Source of the DNA: Sipunculus nudus
Taxonomy: Eukaryota > Annelida > Sipuncula > Golfingiida > Sipunculidae
Direction of reading: 5' to 3'
DNA: 64,000 nt
NCBI GenBank assembly: GCA_026874595.1
Contig: CM049318.1
Span: forward strand, 56,529,750 to 56,593,749
Shown here: positions 33,380 to 45,111 of the stretch, in pieces
Layout: the number at the start of each line of letters is the position of its first letter
Position numbering within the stretch: the first letter of the stretch is position 1
Made by a program: the position numbers and the translations under genes
The notes under the pieces: generated by a model
The model's input: only the letters and a program-made list of their open reading frames with translations
What the model was told of the DNA's origin: nothing
Databases searched by the model: none

Positions 33380-34195
33380 GATACCAAAGTTCAAGATTTA
33401 ACCATTCAAGATCTTTGGTCCTGCAAAATTTCAGGGCAATCCATTCACCCACTTTCTAATGTTTTTTTTTAGGATATCCACAAAATATGGATAAAAGTTC
33501 AAGGTCATGGTCACTCTTACAGTAGAGGCCTTGACCCATTTTTGATTAGACCTAGCTGTGCAATGGACTCATATCTGAGCAGATACACCATTTTAAATAA
33601 TTATGTAGTTTAGTTTTTAAGCTTAATAGTTTACATCTAGTTATGTGGGAGTTAAATCTGCACAAAGACAGAGAAATTAATGTTTCAGGTTTCCTAGGAG
33701 ATTTTTCATGGATCTTCCGGGATGTCAAGTAAAAAGTTTCTAGGTGTGTTGGTTACAATTTGTGCCTTGTTAACATACAATCACAACTCTGAAGGTCTCA
33801 AAAATAGAGAAAAAAAATCTGTAAAAACTTTTGAAAAAATCCAGGTGGCGCCACCAGTCTGCAGAAACTGATGAAACACTCCAAGATGAATATGCATACA
33901 AAGAATCATGGTGATCAATGCATTAGTTGTTCACATAATGGAGCTTTTGAATCAAATTTTTTATTATTCTGGGTTGGTATTTCTGAGCCCCATAACTCAG
34001 AGGATATGGGTAACAGAGACCTAATTTAAGGTTTCCAAGGAAACTTTTCATGGACCTCCCTGGATGTCAAGTTAGATGATTCTACATACAGCAGTTACAA
34101 TTTGTTCCTGGTTAATGCCAGACAGACAGATGAACAGACGGACAGACACAGGGTGATAGCTACAGCTCAGACTGAAAGTCACCTGAGCTAATAAA
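33380..34195. repeat. Modular repeat element with GGTGGCGCCACC unit
   Basis: It holds GGTCAAGGTCA-type words near 33500, then CCAGGTGGCGCCACCAGTCT (about 33841), ATGGGTAACAGAGACCTAAT, TTCATGGACCTCCCTGGATG, a GACAGACGGAC tail, and the end GACTGAAAGTCACCTGAGCT. It is the same layout as the elements at 47-49 and 53-60 kb. Confidence 0.7.
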
Positions 34196-34359
34196 ACCAT
34201 TTTGCAATGATCATTTGAAGGATTGATAAGAAAATGTCAGGTAAGAAGGCCTTATTTATTCAATGAAAATCAACATACATAAACATGTGTCAACAAATTT
34301 ACTAGTGACTATAATGAAGAGCAAATATATAGTGAACAAGAGTACTGCAAATGGCTTCA

Positions 34360-34850
34360 TAATTAGCCCGTCACTTGTCTGGTGACCTCTGACCTCATAA
34401 AATATCAGTGAATTTTGGTTGGAATGTACTTCAGTTGAGAAACTCTATTGGTAAATTTTATGATCTTCTTCAAAATCCATAAGATTTTTGGTAAGTCATC
34501 ATGATGTCACCAAAGTCTGGTGACCTTTTACCTCATAAATTATGTGTGGATTTTGCTGGAAATAGAACTAAGGCCATATATTTTACTGACTAATATTCCT
34601 TTTCAGTTTTCTCGAAATCAATCATATTCCTTATAATTTATCGCAGTGACACCATAAAGCAGCCTAAGGACCTCTGACCTTATTAAATATGTGTGGTTTT
34701 GTCCAAAATCAAACTCAGGTGAGATAATCTATTGGTAAGAAGTTATGGAGAGTTTCATGAAAATCCATCAAAGGACAGACAGACGGCATGACAGACAGAC
34801 GGACCTTGGGTATACTATAATATGTCCCTTTATAGACGGGCATTAAAAAG
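34360..34850. repeat. Dispersed repeat, GTGACCTCTGACCTCAT family
   Basis: Three internal units hold GGTGACCTYTGACCTCAT-like phrases. The tail reads GACAGACAGACGG, CTTGGGTATACTATAATATG and ATAGACGGGCATTAAAAAG. Confidence 0.7.
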
Positions 34851-35191
34851 CTGCTGTATCTGCAAATGATAGAAGTGGATCATTGCAACAATGTGCTACT
34901 TAAACTGAGAAGAGTAAACATGTGACACCTTTGTTGAAATTAGCATAAATCCACAAAGTAAATCTGGCTGTCTAAACATAGGTGTTAACTATTTACTTAT
35001 CTCATTTGCTACAAGATAAGGTAAGAAAAACTGAGGGTATTGCTATTTAACGACTTTTCTCATCTTTCTCTCATACTTGGGAACTGCATGCATCTGTGTG
35101 TTTTTTTCCCTCTTGGTACACACTGTAGGGGGGGGAGGGTTCAATGAACCAGCCATAGTCAAACTCAATGCATGTACAAGACAGTATAATG

Positions 35192-35619
35192 TAGGGCTGT
35201 ATCAATATACCAATATATTGATATATATCAATATGCCACATCGATATGGTTACCAATAAGCTCTGCATGCTGTATCATCATATCTATGACACACAAAAAC
35301 AGCTCACTATTATAGGTCATATGCAACAACAACCTAAACTATAATCTGAGTTATTTATAAAGCTTTAGCTGCTTTTTATTTCTTATATTGACCTTTCAAG
35401 ACTTTAAAATATATCACATATTGTCATATGATCGACTGGATGAGGAATGCATGTATATACAGTTCTCTGTCCTTCAATGACAACGATAGACCAATTCACA
35501 GAGCTTTTAATCAGAAATTATACCGAAGAAAAATGAAGTGTATCGTCAATATGTAACGTGTATTGGTTTATGTATATCACAATATGTATTGTACCTAAAT
35601 AAACTGATACCCAGCTCTA
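35192..35619. mobile_element. hAT-like MITE
   Basis: The left end TAGGGCTGTATCA and the right end TGATACCCAGCTCTA are inverted relatives. The interior is rich in ATATTGATATATATC-type palindromes, as often seen in hAT MITEs. The flanking octamers GTATAATG and GTATGACT agree only in part. Length 428 bp, no transposase. Confidence 0.6.
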
Positions 35620-36750
35620 GTATGACTACTGGTGCCTCATCATGTTGAGACTTTGACTAACTACATGAGAACCATTTAAGGCCTACAGTGGTGACCATTT
35701 TACACTTAGTCACTAGTACATAAGCACCTGACTGAACGTGACTCCGATAAACAGGCCATTGACCAAAAAGCATAATGTACCGAATACTACTTAATACCAA
35801 AAAACTTGAGCCTCCGAGCACTCTAAAGATTTCAATCAATATATAATACCAGTACAAACACACGGCCAAAGTATAGATCAAAATCTCTAGGGTGTGCCTA
35901 AAGAAACAGCCTGCTGCTATGCAATGATGTAATCTAAAGTTACATAACATTTATTGACCTTTCACTGGCGCAGCTTTGTATCACTGCCATGGGAAAAACC
36001 TGAGTCAGAAAATAGGTTGATTTATTTGCTCTTAGCTATATAGAGTTTATGTATATTTGTTAAATATTTTAAGTCCAACAATAGTAAACAAGCTATTTCA
36101 CTAAAGACTGATTCATCTACTGACTGCTCTGCTTTCAAATATCTATTTCTTGGAATACAGTCATAGCCAAAATAAATGTAATAATTAAGAAAAAACTTAT
36201 GATGTACCCTGGAAAATTAATGCCCTGTCAGATATTCACCTCTGGCAAGGAGGTCATGTTTTCACTCCTGTCAAGTAAGCAAAACATACTGGAATGTTAC
36301 AGGTTTTCACTAATGGTCAGATCTGATTGTCAAATCATAGTTTGGTTGAAAGAATGAAAAAAAATTGATCAGTTAATAATTAATTATTTTATGTACCTTA
36401 TATTTTACTATGAAACTGCTTTATAGTATCACACCTAATCTCAGCCTGACTCGTACATTACGCTGACAGGTCAAGGTAACAGCCAAGTTGTTGACACTTG
36501 GTCGCTCCGTAGGGTTAAATTTTAAATCTGGTTATTACTTTGCTTTCATCAATCTTATTTCTCTGCTAACAGGATTACACTTTTTTTTTCTGGTTCATAT
36601 AATTTTTTTTGCATGTGCATACATAATTATGCAAAAAATACAACCAATTTAATCGATTATGAAAGAAAACAACCAATCATCAATCTTATTAATTAATCAT
36701 CATACTAGATTTTTCAAATGTTGCAACTTACATGAAAAGCAAGCCAGTTT
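35620..36750. other. Unassigned AT-rich stretch
   Basis: Nothing recognised. Confidence 0.35.
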
Positions 36751-36754
36751 CATC

Positions 36755-37090
36755 ATGCTCTCATACTGCACTTTTTTATTTATTTTTTTAATAAGATTTT
36801 TTAGATTGAGGTAACCACTGTCTTATTTTTATGCTCTCTTTTCTATTTCTTAATTTATGTATATACATCTGCAGATTATCCATTTCCTTTAGGGACTATG
36901 TGACAGGGCAGCAGCAGTCGCTTCCTATCATATCATTTTGTATCCTGGTGTCACCCAGGCCCAGTGTCTACCACACCTGCAGGTTCTGGATGTGTAATCA
37001 TTCCTATAATTGCTGGGTCATTACACCAAGAAACCTCCCAAAGGCCCACTCTTTAAGAGTGATACACAGCTGTAGGGTACAGCCTTCTCA
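36755..37090 (-). repeat. SINE-like dispersed repeat, copy A
   Basis: It shares GACAGGGCAG, TATCCTGGTGTCACCCAGGC, CACCTGCAGGTTCTGG, TGTGTAATCAT and GAGTGATACACAGC, in order, with copies at 38140-38440, 55060-55280 and 60150-60460. The last copy carries a tRNA-like A box on the minus strand, which sets the orientation. Confidence 0.6.
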
Positions 37091-37094
37091 TTAA

Positions 37095-37594
37095 AGGGAC
37101 CCAATCACCTATAAAGCATTAAGACAAAAAATAGCTTCTTCCCTTTAAAATAAATCTGTACCTGCAAAAATATTGCCTTGAAACCTTTTCTTACTCCAGT
37201 AAATGAGTGTTAAAAAGAGTGGAATGAGCGCATTCACAGGTGTCAACGTAAACCCAGTGCATGGGACTGTGTGCATTGCAGAGCCTCAACATGTGTCAAT
37301 CAGGAGATGCCCTGACAGACTTGGCCAAGAAATGTAATACATGTTCCTGCTTGCTTAAACACAGTGTAATGGTGTTCACAATTTGACCTCTGGTCATGCA
37401 GCCTTTTTATGGCAAACAAGACACACATGGGCTGTGTTTACCAACACCCAGAGCCATAACAAGGTGTAAAACAGCTGTATGCAAGGTACTGAGACTTTGT
37501 GCTGGAATGGTTTTGCTGGGAAACTTTTGTATAAAGCAAAGCTGAACATAAATTGTGAAAGAATACACATAGCATTGCTCCTGATTTTATCCCT
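37095..37594. mobile_element. TTAA-flanked MITE, diverged copy
   Basis: The left end AGGGACCCAATCACCTATA follows TTAA (37091-37094), and the right end TGATTTTATCCCT precedes TTAA (37595-37598). The interior is unlike copies 1 and 2, so it is a sister family or deletion derivative. It inserted at the end of the SINE-like repeat. Confidence 0.5.
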
Positions 37595-38139
37595 TTAAGC
37601 CTGCAGAGGGCTCATGGGCTGACTGTGAAAATCTCACCATAAGCTGGTACAGCTGGTCATTTCCAAGTGTTACTAAGTGTTAAGTGTTATTAAACATATT
37701 CCTGCATTTTTGTTGACTGACCATGCAATATCTAAAAAAATATTTTAAGAATATTTATGGAATTTTGTGAAAGGAATTAATGGAGTAGGTGAAATTTATC
37801 CTGTCTGTAATGGATTTACATTTGTAATACGGGAGTCACATAACAATTACTTTTTAATGTCTTGCAATGTCAGTGTTTACTGCAAAATGCCACAAGGGAA
37901 TAGACACAGGGCCAAGAATGAAAATTTTAATACTCCACTCTCCTTGGTCCCCAGTTGAGATATTTAATAAAACCATGCTATTGAAAGCAGTGGCTATGTG
38001 AAAGAAACTACTGCATAAATGTAAACTGACCACTACAAAAAGAGGTGTAAACTAGATTTTGCCTCTTGCAGTAAATATAGCTACACTGCAGAGTGTCAAG
38101 TACTTGAGTATGATTCAGGTAATATCCATCTTTTTTTTA

Positions 38140-38440
38140 AAGATTTTTATGGTGGAGGTAACTGCCTCCATATGTTAATGTTGACTTATGTAAATCTTAA
38201 TCTAAGTGTGCAGAGTTCCGTTTTGGTTTGAGACTAAGTGACAGGGTAGTCTCTAGCATACACTTTTTATTTTTATGTTCTGGTGCCACAAGGCCCCTAT
38301 GACTCCTGCACCTGCAGGCCCTGGGTGTGTAATCATCCTCATTACAATGTAACAACACCAAGGAGCCCCCCAAAAGATGCACTGATCTGTGAGTGATACA
38401 CATCAGTGGGGCACAGCCTTCCTATTTAATATGCAGGGTA
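38140..38440 (-). repeat. SINE-like dispersed repeat, copy B
   Basis: It contains GTGACAGGGTAGTCTC, TTATGTTCTGGTGCCACAAG, CACCTGCAGGCCCTGGGTGT, ACCAAGGAGCCCCCCAAAAG and GTGAGTGATACACATC, collinear with copies A, C and D. Confidence 0.65.
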
Positions 38441-40355
38441 CTTACCCTGGATGTGGGCTGGACATGGGAAATCTCACCATTTCTCAGCTGAGATTTGTAC
38501 TCATGATATTATTTTTCACTCTGGCAAACAGTGTGCAACACCTCACGCACACTTTGGACCAGAAATGTGACCAGATATGTTTAAACTCAATTAATGTATG
38601 AAAAATAATCATGAAACACCTTGCAGACATGCCAAGTACTACATAATAGAGTTGTTTGAATGCTACCTGATACCCAAAGTATTAATAATAAATGACTGGT
38701 CATATTCACTTAAATATAAATGTTATTTCAACACACACCACTTAAAAGAATTTTAACAGAAGGTGGTTATTAATTCATCATACAGACAGCATGAGGTTTT
38801 TCTTTACAATAAGATGCTTGTATCAGCTACTCACAGAAAAGATAGTCCAATGGTGAAATAATGTTCACTGAATATGCAGGGATGCAGTCGAATTAAATAT
38901 TCATGACCTCTGTCTGAAATTCATGAATATTAATGAACCTGCAGTACTAACTGTTAATAAATCATGAAATATATTTGCTTTGGGGACTGTGAAAACGTGT
39001 CAGCTCTGGAGCTCTGAACTGACTGACCCTGAAAAAGTCTGCACCAATCAGCTGATCCAACGATAGCGACAAAAAGTTGAACACTAACAAACGCCCCTGG
39101 ACGAGAGTATGCCAAGAAACCTTGCTATTTTAATGTGTTGCGACCTTACCGTACTCAGTGCTGCCAAGGTAGCAAAGCCAAAATCCGGATCTGTGTGCAA
39201 AGTTCAGGTGAGCCCTGGCTGGACTCAATAAATCTGTTATGTGTCACACTGGGTGTGTCTCCAGTAATTATGTGTCATATACTATACACCCACATAACTA
39301 ATTAACGAGGATGAGCAGGATTTTCCTAAATGAAATGGTCTAATTAACTGAGATGCAGGTATCCTTATGATGTTAATGATATGTTATTACTGAGCATTCT
39401 GAATTTTATGAGGCTGGTGCATTGGGCTATATGAGTAATCTTGATGTTATATTCCTTGACATTGGAGCAAATTTCTTGGGTGTTGTTGGGATTTCACTAT
39501 TTTTAAGCAGTAACAAGGATAAATCTTGCAATTGGGACAATTGTCTGGATTTTATGACTAGGCTGTGTCCCAGCTCTACATTTTCAATCAACCATACAAT
39601 GATATCTACAGACACTTATATGAAAATGAAAATTTGTATATAGGTAAATTTATAAATCTTTATCCTTAAGCAGGGCTTGAATTTGGTGTAAACAATATTT
39701 TATTTAATCTATCATTTAGGATTTGAAAACAAGGCAATGCCCTGTATCAATTCCTCTCCTTTACAGAGCTTGAAGTTAGCACCTGACTACATAATGGAAT
39801 AAGCTGTGGTTTGCATAGCCCCCTCCATCAAATCAGCCAGTAATTATTAAGCTGTAATGAAAATGGATGGCTTTATAATATGGGTTGATGAATTTACTGC
39901 TATATCCTACATCCTCCCCGAGTACAAAAACTTCAATTTCAAAATTGTGTTTTAAATTTTTTCCTTCTGCCACTTTCTGGTATTCTGGCTGATATTTCTA
40001 AAGCTGAAATTTGAGCACAATATAATCCTAGATCACAAATTTACAACTGATATTTATTTTGGACCTTATTCCAAAGGCCATACACTCCATAGTAGATTCC
40101 CTATTATTGCTCAGTTGCAGGCATTGTGGGATGCTTCCAGTAAATTCCTCAGTGATTGCATACATTAAGTTTTAACATGGTTTGATCCAGATCACAATTT
40201 TTCATAGAAATTTTACACAATTATTGTATTTATTGTGCAAGAAAAGAATGATCGCCCTTTGAAAATTAAGACATTGAATACAACAATAGCACTGTAAACG
40301 TGCATAATACACCAGTCTGTATCTAGTAAATATTTGTAAATATGTATAATGAGTT
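38441..40355. other. Largely unassigned, relatively unique
   Basis: No gene could be established. At 38870-38960 there is a dense group of TTCATGAATATTAATGAA-like palindromic words. At 39040-39235, sequence richer in CpG and with a CCAAT motif could be a promoter or first-exon region. ORFs near 39430-39640 resemble nothing known. Confidence 0.3.
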
Positions 40356-40359
40356 TCAG

Positions 40360-40745
40360 GAAAATCCATAGGATTTTTGGTAAGTCACTAAGGTGCCTCC
40401 AAAGTGTGGTGACCTTTGACCTCATAAAATATGCATGGATTTTGCTGAAAATTAAACTTAGGTGAGATATTTTATTGATTAACATTTCTGAAGATTTTTA
40501 ACAAAATCTTTCATATTCTTCATCATTTAGTTACCGCGGCTACACCACAAAGAAGCGTTGGGACCAGTGACCTTATCAAATCTGCTAGGGTGTTTCCCAT
40601 AATCAAACTTGGGCATGATAATCTATTGGTAAGTAGTTATGGTGAGTTTCATGAAAATCCATTGAGCCCTGGTAAGATATCATATGGCAACACTAAAAGT
40701 TAAAGGACGGATGGTGGGTATACCATAATACCAATGTCATATGAC
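40360..40745. repeat. Dispersed repeat, GTGACCTCTGACCTCAT family
   Basis: It carries TGGTGACCTTTGACCTCATA, AATATGCATGGATTTTGCTG, TATTGGTAAGTAGTTATGG and a tail GGACGGATGGTGGGTATACC. Confidence 0.65.
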
Positions 40746-41257
40746 AGGCATATAAAAATGACAGGGAGCAAAATGTGTACAATGTCATGTAATACATACT
40801 CTTTTCAAACTCATAACTGGAAATAGGGTGTTTTTCAATAAATGGTTGTCAAGTTCAGTAAACTGTAGTGTATTTGCTGCCTTGCTTAACCTTGCTCTCT
40901 GGTAAAATATTTTGCAAATTTCAAGTCCTGCTCAATTCATACAATATGCTGTGAAAATATAGAATCTCAAATGATCATGTACACCTGTCTCAAGTAATAT
41001 TGTCACTTAAATATATACAGATCGAAGAAACCTTTCCTTGCCTTGATGTCAGTAACCGTTCAGTACATTACGTATACAAACACATTAAGAACATATCAAA
41101 TTCTCATTATACTATCATTGTCCTTATATGACACCTTTTTGTGATACTGATATACCGTTATTCAGTTTTAAAATATTGCACTGCTTTATTAAATAAATGA
41201 CTGGTACCAAAATGATCAACATTCTCAGTTCTACTGCATTTTTATAGTCAAGTCACC

Positions 41258-43060
41258 ACTTCAGAGGCCAGGATCAAGCCTGAGTCACAGTCCTCAAAGG
41301 CAAAAACCAAGCCTAAGTCACAGTCCTCAAAGGCAAAAACCAAGCCTAAGTCACAGCCCTCTGAGGCAAAGACCAAGCCTAAGTCACAGCCCTCTTAGGC
41401 AAAGACCAAGCCTAAGTCACAACCCTCTGAGGCAAAGACCAAGCCTAAGTCAGTCACAGCCCTCTGAGGCCAAGACCAAGCCTAAGTCAGTCACAGCCCT
41501 CTGAGGCAAAGACCAAGCCTAAGTCACAGCCCTCTGAGGCCAAGACCAAGCCTAAGTCACAGCCCCCTGAGGCAAAGACCAAGCCTAAGTCACAGTCCCC
41601 TGAGGCCAAGACCAGGCCTAAGTCACAGCCCTCTGAGGCCAAGACCAAGCCAAAGTCACAGCCCTTTGAGGCCAAGACCATGACTGAGTCACGACCTAAA
41701 TAGGAAAAAGACCAAGCCTAAGTCACAGTCCCCTTAGGCCAAAACCAAGCCTAAATCACAGCCCTCTGAGGCCAAGACCAAGCCAAAGTCATAGTCCTCT
41801 GAGGCCAAGACCAAGATAAAGTCCCAGCCCTTTGAGGCCAAGACCATGCCTGAGTCATGGCCTAAATAGGAAAAAGACCAAGCCTAAGTCACAGGCCTCT
41901 GAGGTCAAGACCAAGCCTGAATCACAGTCCTCTGAGGCTAGGACCAAGATAAAGTCACAGCCCTTTGAGGCCTAGACCAAGCCTGAGTCACAGTACTCTG
42001 AGGCCAACACCAAGCCTAAGTCCCAGCCCCCTGAGGCTAAGACCAAGCCTAAGTCACAGCCCTCTGAGGCCAAGACCATGCCTAAGTCACAGCCCTCTGA
42101 GGCCAAGACCAAGCCAAAGTCATAGCCCCCTGAGGTCAAGACCAAGCGTGAGTCACAGTCCTCTGAGGCCAAGACCAAGCCTAAGTCACAGCCCTCTGAG
42201 GCAAAGACCAAGCCTAAGTCACAGCCCTTTGAGGCCTAGACCAAGCCTGAGTCACAGTACTCTGAGGCCAAGACCAAGCCAAAGTCACAGCCCTTTGAGG
42301 CCAAGACCAAACCTAAGTCACAGCCCTCTAAGGTCAAGACCAGCCAAAGTCACAGCCCTCTGAGGCCAAGACCAAGTTAAAGTCATACCCCTCTGAGGCC
42401 AAAGACCAAGCCTAAGTCACAGCCCTCTGAGGCAAAGACCAAGCCAAAGTCATAACCCCCATAGGTCAAGACCAAGCCTGAGTCACAGTCCTCTGAGGCC
42501 AAGACCAGGATAAAGTTACAGCCCTTTGAGGCCTAGACCAAGCCTGAGTCACAGTACTGTGAGGCCAAGACAAAGCCAAAGTCACAGCCCTTTGAGGCCA
42601 AGACCATGCCTAAGTCACAGCCCTCTGAGGCCAAGACCATGCCAAAGTCATAGCCCTCTGAAGCCAAGACCAAGCCTGAGTCACAGGCCTCTGAGGCCAA
42701 GACCAAGCCAAAGTCACAGCCCTCTGAAGCCAAGACCAAAGCTAAATCACAACCCTCTGAGGCAATGACCAAGCCTGAGTTAGTATTCAGAGGCCAGGAC
42801 CAGGCCAGAGTCATAGCCTTTAGAGGCCAAGACCAAGCCTGAGTCATAGCCCTGAGAAGCCAGGACCAGGCCTGAGTCACAGCCCTCTTAAGGGAAGACC
42901 ATGCAAAAGCCAAAGCCCTCTGAGGCCAATACCAAGCCAGAGTCACAGTCCTCACAGGCCTAGACCAAGCCCAAGTCACAGCCCTCTGAAGCCAAGACCA
43001 ATTAAGCCTCAGTCACAGTCTTCTGAGGCCAAGACCAAGCCTGAGTCACCCCCATCCTTA
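41258..43060. repeat. 33-bp satellite array, about 54 units
   Basis: The unit is CTCTGAGGCCAAGACCAAG followed by CCTAAGTCACAGCC. In one frame it would encode an 11-residue KTKPKSQPSEA repeat, but that frame is broken by TAG codons (for example TCTTAGGC, AAATAG) and by 4-bp duplications, so it is not a functional gene as it stands. Larger blocks recur: TTTGAGGCCTAGACCAAGCC with CAGTACT follows at about 41965, 42230 and 42530, indicating higher-order duplication. Confidence 0.95.
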
Positions 43061-44335
43061 TCAGAGACCATGAAACCTATAATATGTCTCAAGGTCTCAA
43101 TTCACATATGAATTAAACTCCACTTTACTGACTTTACATTCCAATTCATGTTTAAAACCTTCATGGCCTTGAGATGGCCTTGGCCCAAATCACTGAGCCT
43201 GGAAGACTTCAGACCAAGTCTGGGTCTGAGTAATTACATCCCAAAACTGTAACCATCAAAACCAGTCTCCAGGCCAAGACTGGCCTCAATCTATTCCTCA
43301 AACACTAGTTAACTTTACAAAACAATATGATGTTGCTCTTTGAAATCCAGGCATCAAGTACTACTGAAATAGCAATGTTGTCCTTAAAAGTTTAATAAAA
43401 TATATATCAGTTTCTGGAACTGTGACTTCCCCTCAGAAGCATTATCTATATGTCAAAGAGCTGGATTCAGAATTGCTTGAGGGTTTTATCTGCAAAACCA
43501 ATTCCAACATATAAGGTCATGTCACACTGATAAGGCATCAGACACAGTAAAGCTGGGTTTCTTTGTGTGCGTATATGCATGAACTAGTACTGGCAGAAAT
43601 ACACAGAGGAAAAAGTACATGGATATAGCAGTTCTTCCTCCAAAAATACTGAATTGACATCATCTCTGGCTTTAGTGGTAAAAAATGTCCCCTATTACAA
43701 TGCAGTAATGGATATCATCCAAAAAAAAATTTTTTTTCAAGGAATTATAAATACTTAGACAATTAAATAACCTGAAGTATATATAATTAAAATTTTGAAG
43801 ACAACTATATCAGTTGAGTCTGAGTACAACCTAGGCTTTCACTTTATCTTTAATTTATATTTAGATTATTATCTTACCTTTGTCCTACTTTGTCAATTTT
43901 TCCAGTCCTACTTTTGTCTTCTTTTTTGTAAAAGTGTGCTTGATAGCCTCTCTTTGGTTGTCAGATCAGATATTGAAAAAGTAAGACAGATATAAGATAA
44001 AAGAAGGAAAAAGTAGGGAAAATAGTTGAAAAAGCAAGGAAATGTACTACATATAATTTCATTATAAATACATGCTTATTCTTTATGAAAAAATGAGATA
44101 TAACATTTGTTTAAATGTGTACTCAATAATATCAATTATTAACCCTCAGTTTGTGACCCTCAGTTTTTACCCGCAGTTTTGAGATTACATGGTACCCAAA
44201 TTTAACTGGGGACCCATGGGTCTTTGTGCTCAGCTCAACTTGTCTATAAGGATATGTTAATGAGCTTTTTCAAAGTATTCGTCCAGTGGTCAGTTTGAAG
44301 CCAACCTGTCTAGCCAAACTGAAGTTATCTTCTAT
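43061..44335. other. Flank of satellite; unassigned
   Basis: The first 200 bp still hold loose GGCCAAGAC words. The rest is AT-rich with no exon seen. Confidence 0.35.
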
Positions 44336-45005
44336 AAAATAATCTGTGAATGGATGGGCCCTGTGACCATAACCTTTTGCCTTGTGACCCCAAAATCAAA
44401 CAGAATCCTTATCTATTGGAAGGTGCACAACATGTTGAAGAAGGAAGATTTGTGATAAAAAGCTTAGCTTAAAAATGCATCCACAAGATTTTTGAAGGAG
44501 GCCCTGAGACCTTGACCTTTGATCCCATGATCCCCAAATCAAGAGAGTTCTTACACTAGTGGTAGGCCATATAAAAGTCAAGTTTGAAACCTATATTTCA
44601 ATCCAACCTGAAGTTATCATCTGGAAAGAAATATGTGGATAGAATGCCCCTGTGAACTAGACTTTTGACTTTGTGACCCAAATATCACAAATGTTCTTCC
44701 CCTATTGGCAGGTCAGCTAAATGTGCAAGATGGAAGGTTTAGGATGAAAAGTTTGGCACAAAAATGCATACACAATCATCCTAATTAAGTGGGTCCTGTG
44801 ACCTTTACCTTTGACCTCATGACCCCAAAATCAAGAGATTTCTTGCTTTTGAAATTGGCCATATATAAGTCAAGTTTGAAATCCATATGTCAATCATAAC
44901 TGGAGTTTTATCATTAAGAAACATATCTGACAGACATATTGAAAGATGGACAGGTGGACAGAGGTCCGGGCAGTGTGATAACTATAGGGCATCTGCTTAT
45001 TCAAG
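44336..45005. repeat. Dispersed repeat with nuclear-receptor-like words
   Basis: Units of about 150 bp carry GTGACC..TGACCTTTGA, CATGACCCCAAAATCAAG, GGAAGGTTTRGGATGAAAAG and AAATGCATCCACA, as at 1-500 and 61-62 kb. It ends with a CTGCTTATTCAAGCAG hairpin and GGGCCCTAATAAA. Confidence 0.7.
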
Positions 45006-45111
45006 CAGGGCCCTAATAAACAAAAACAAGGTTTCAGGACACTAGATGCATAGTTGCAAATCCCGTAGTATCAATCTCAAAATAAAGGGAAAAAAATGCA
45101 TAAAAATTAAA

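Noticed and set aside
41487-42979. RPRPSLSHSPL-type and minus-strand LVLASEGCDLG-type ORFs as genes
   Set aside because: These are alternative frames of the 33-bp satellite. They are interrupted repeatedly and move with each indel.
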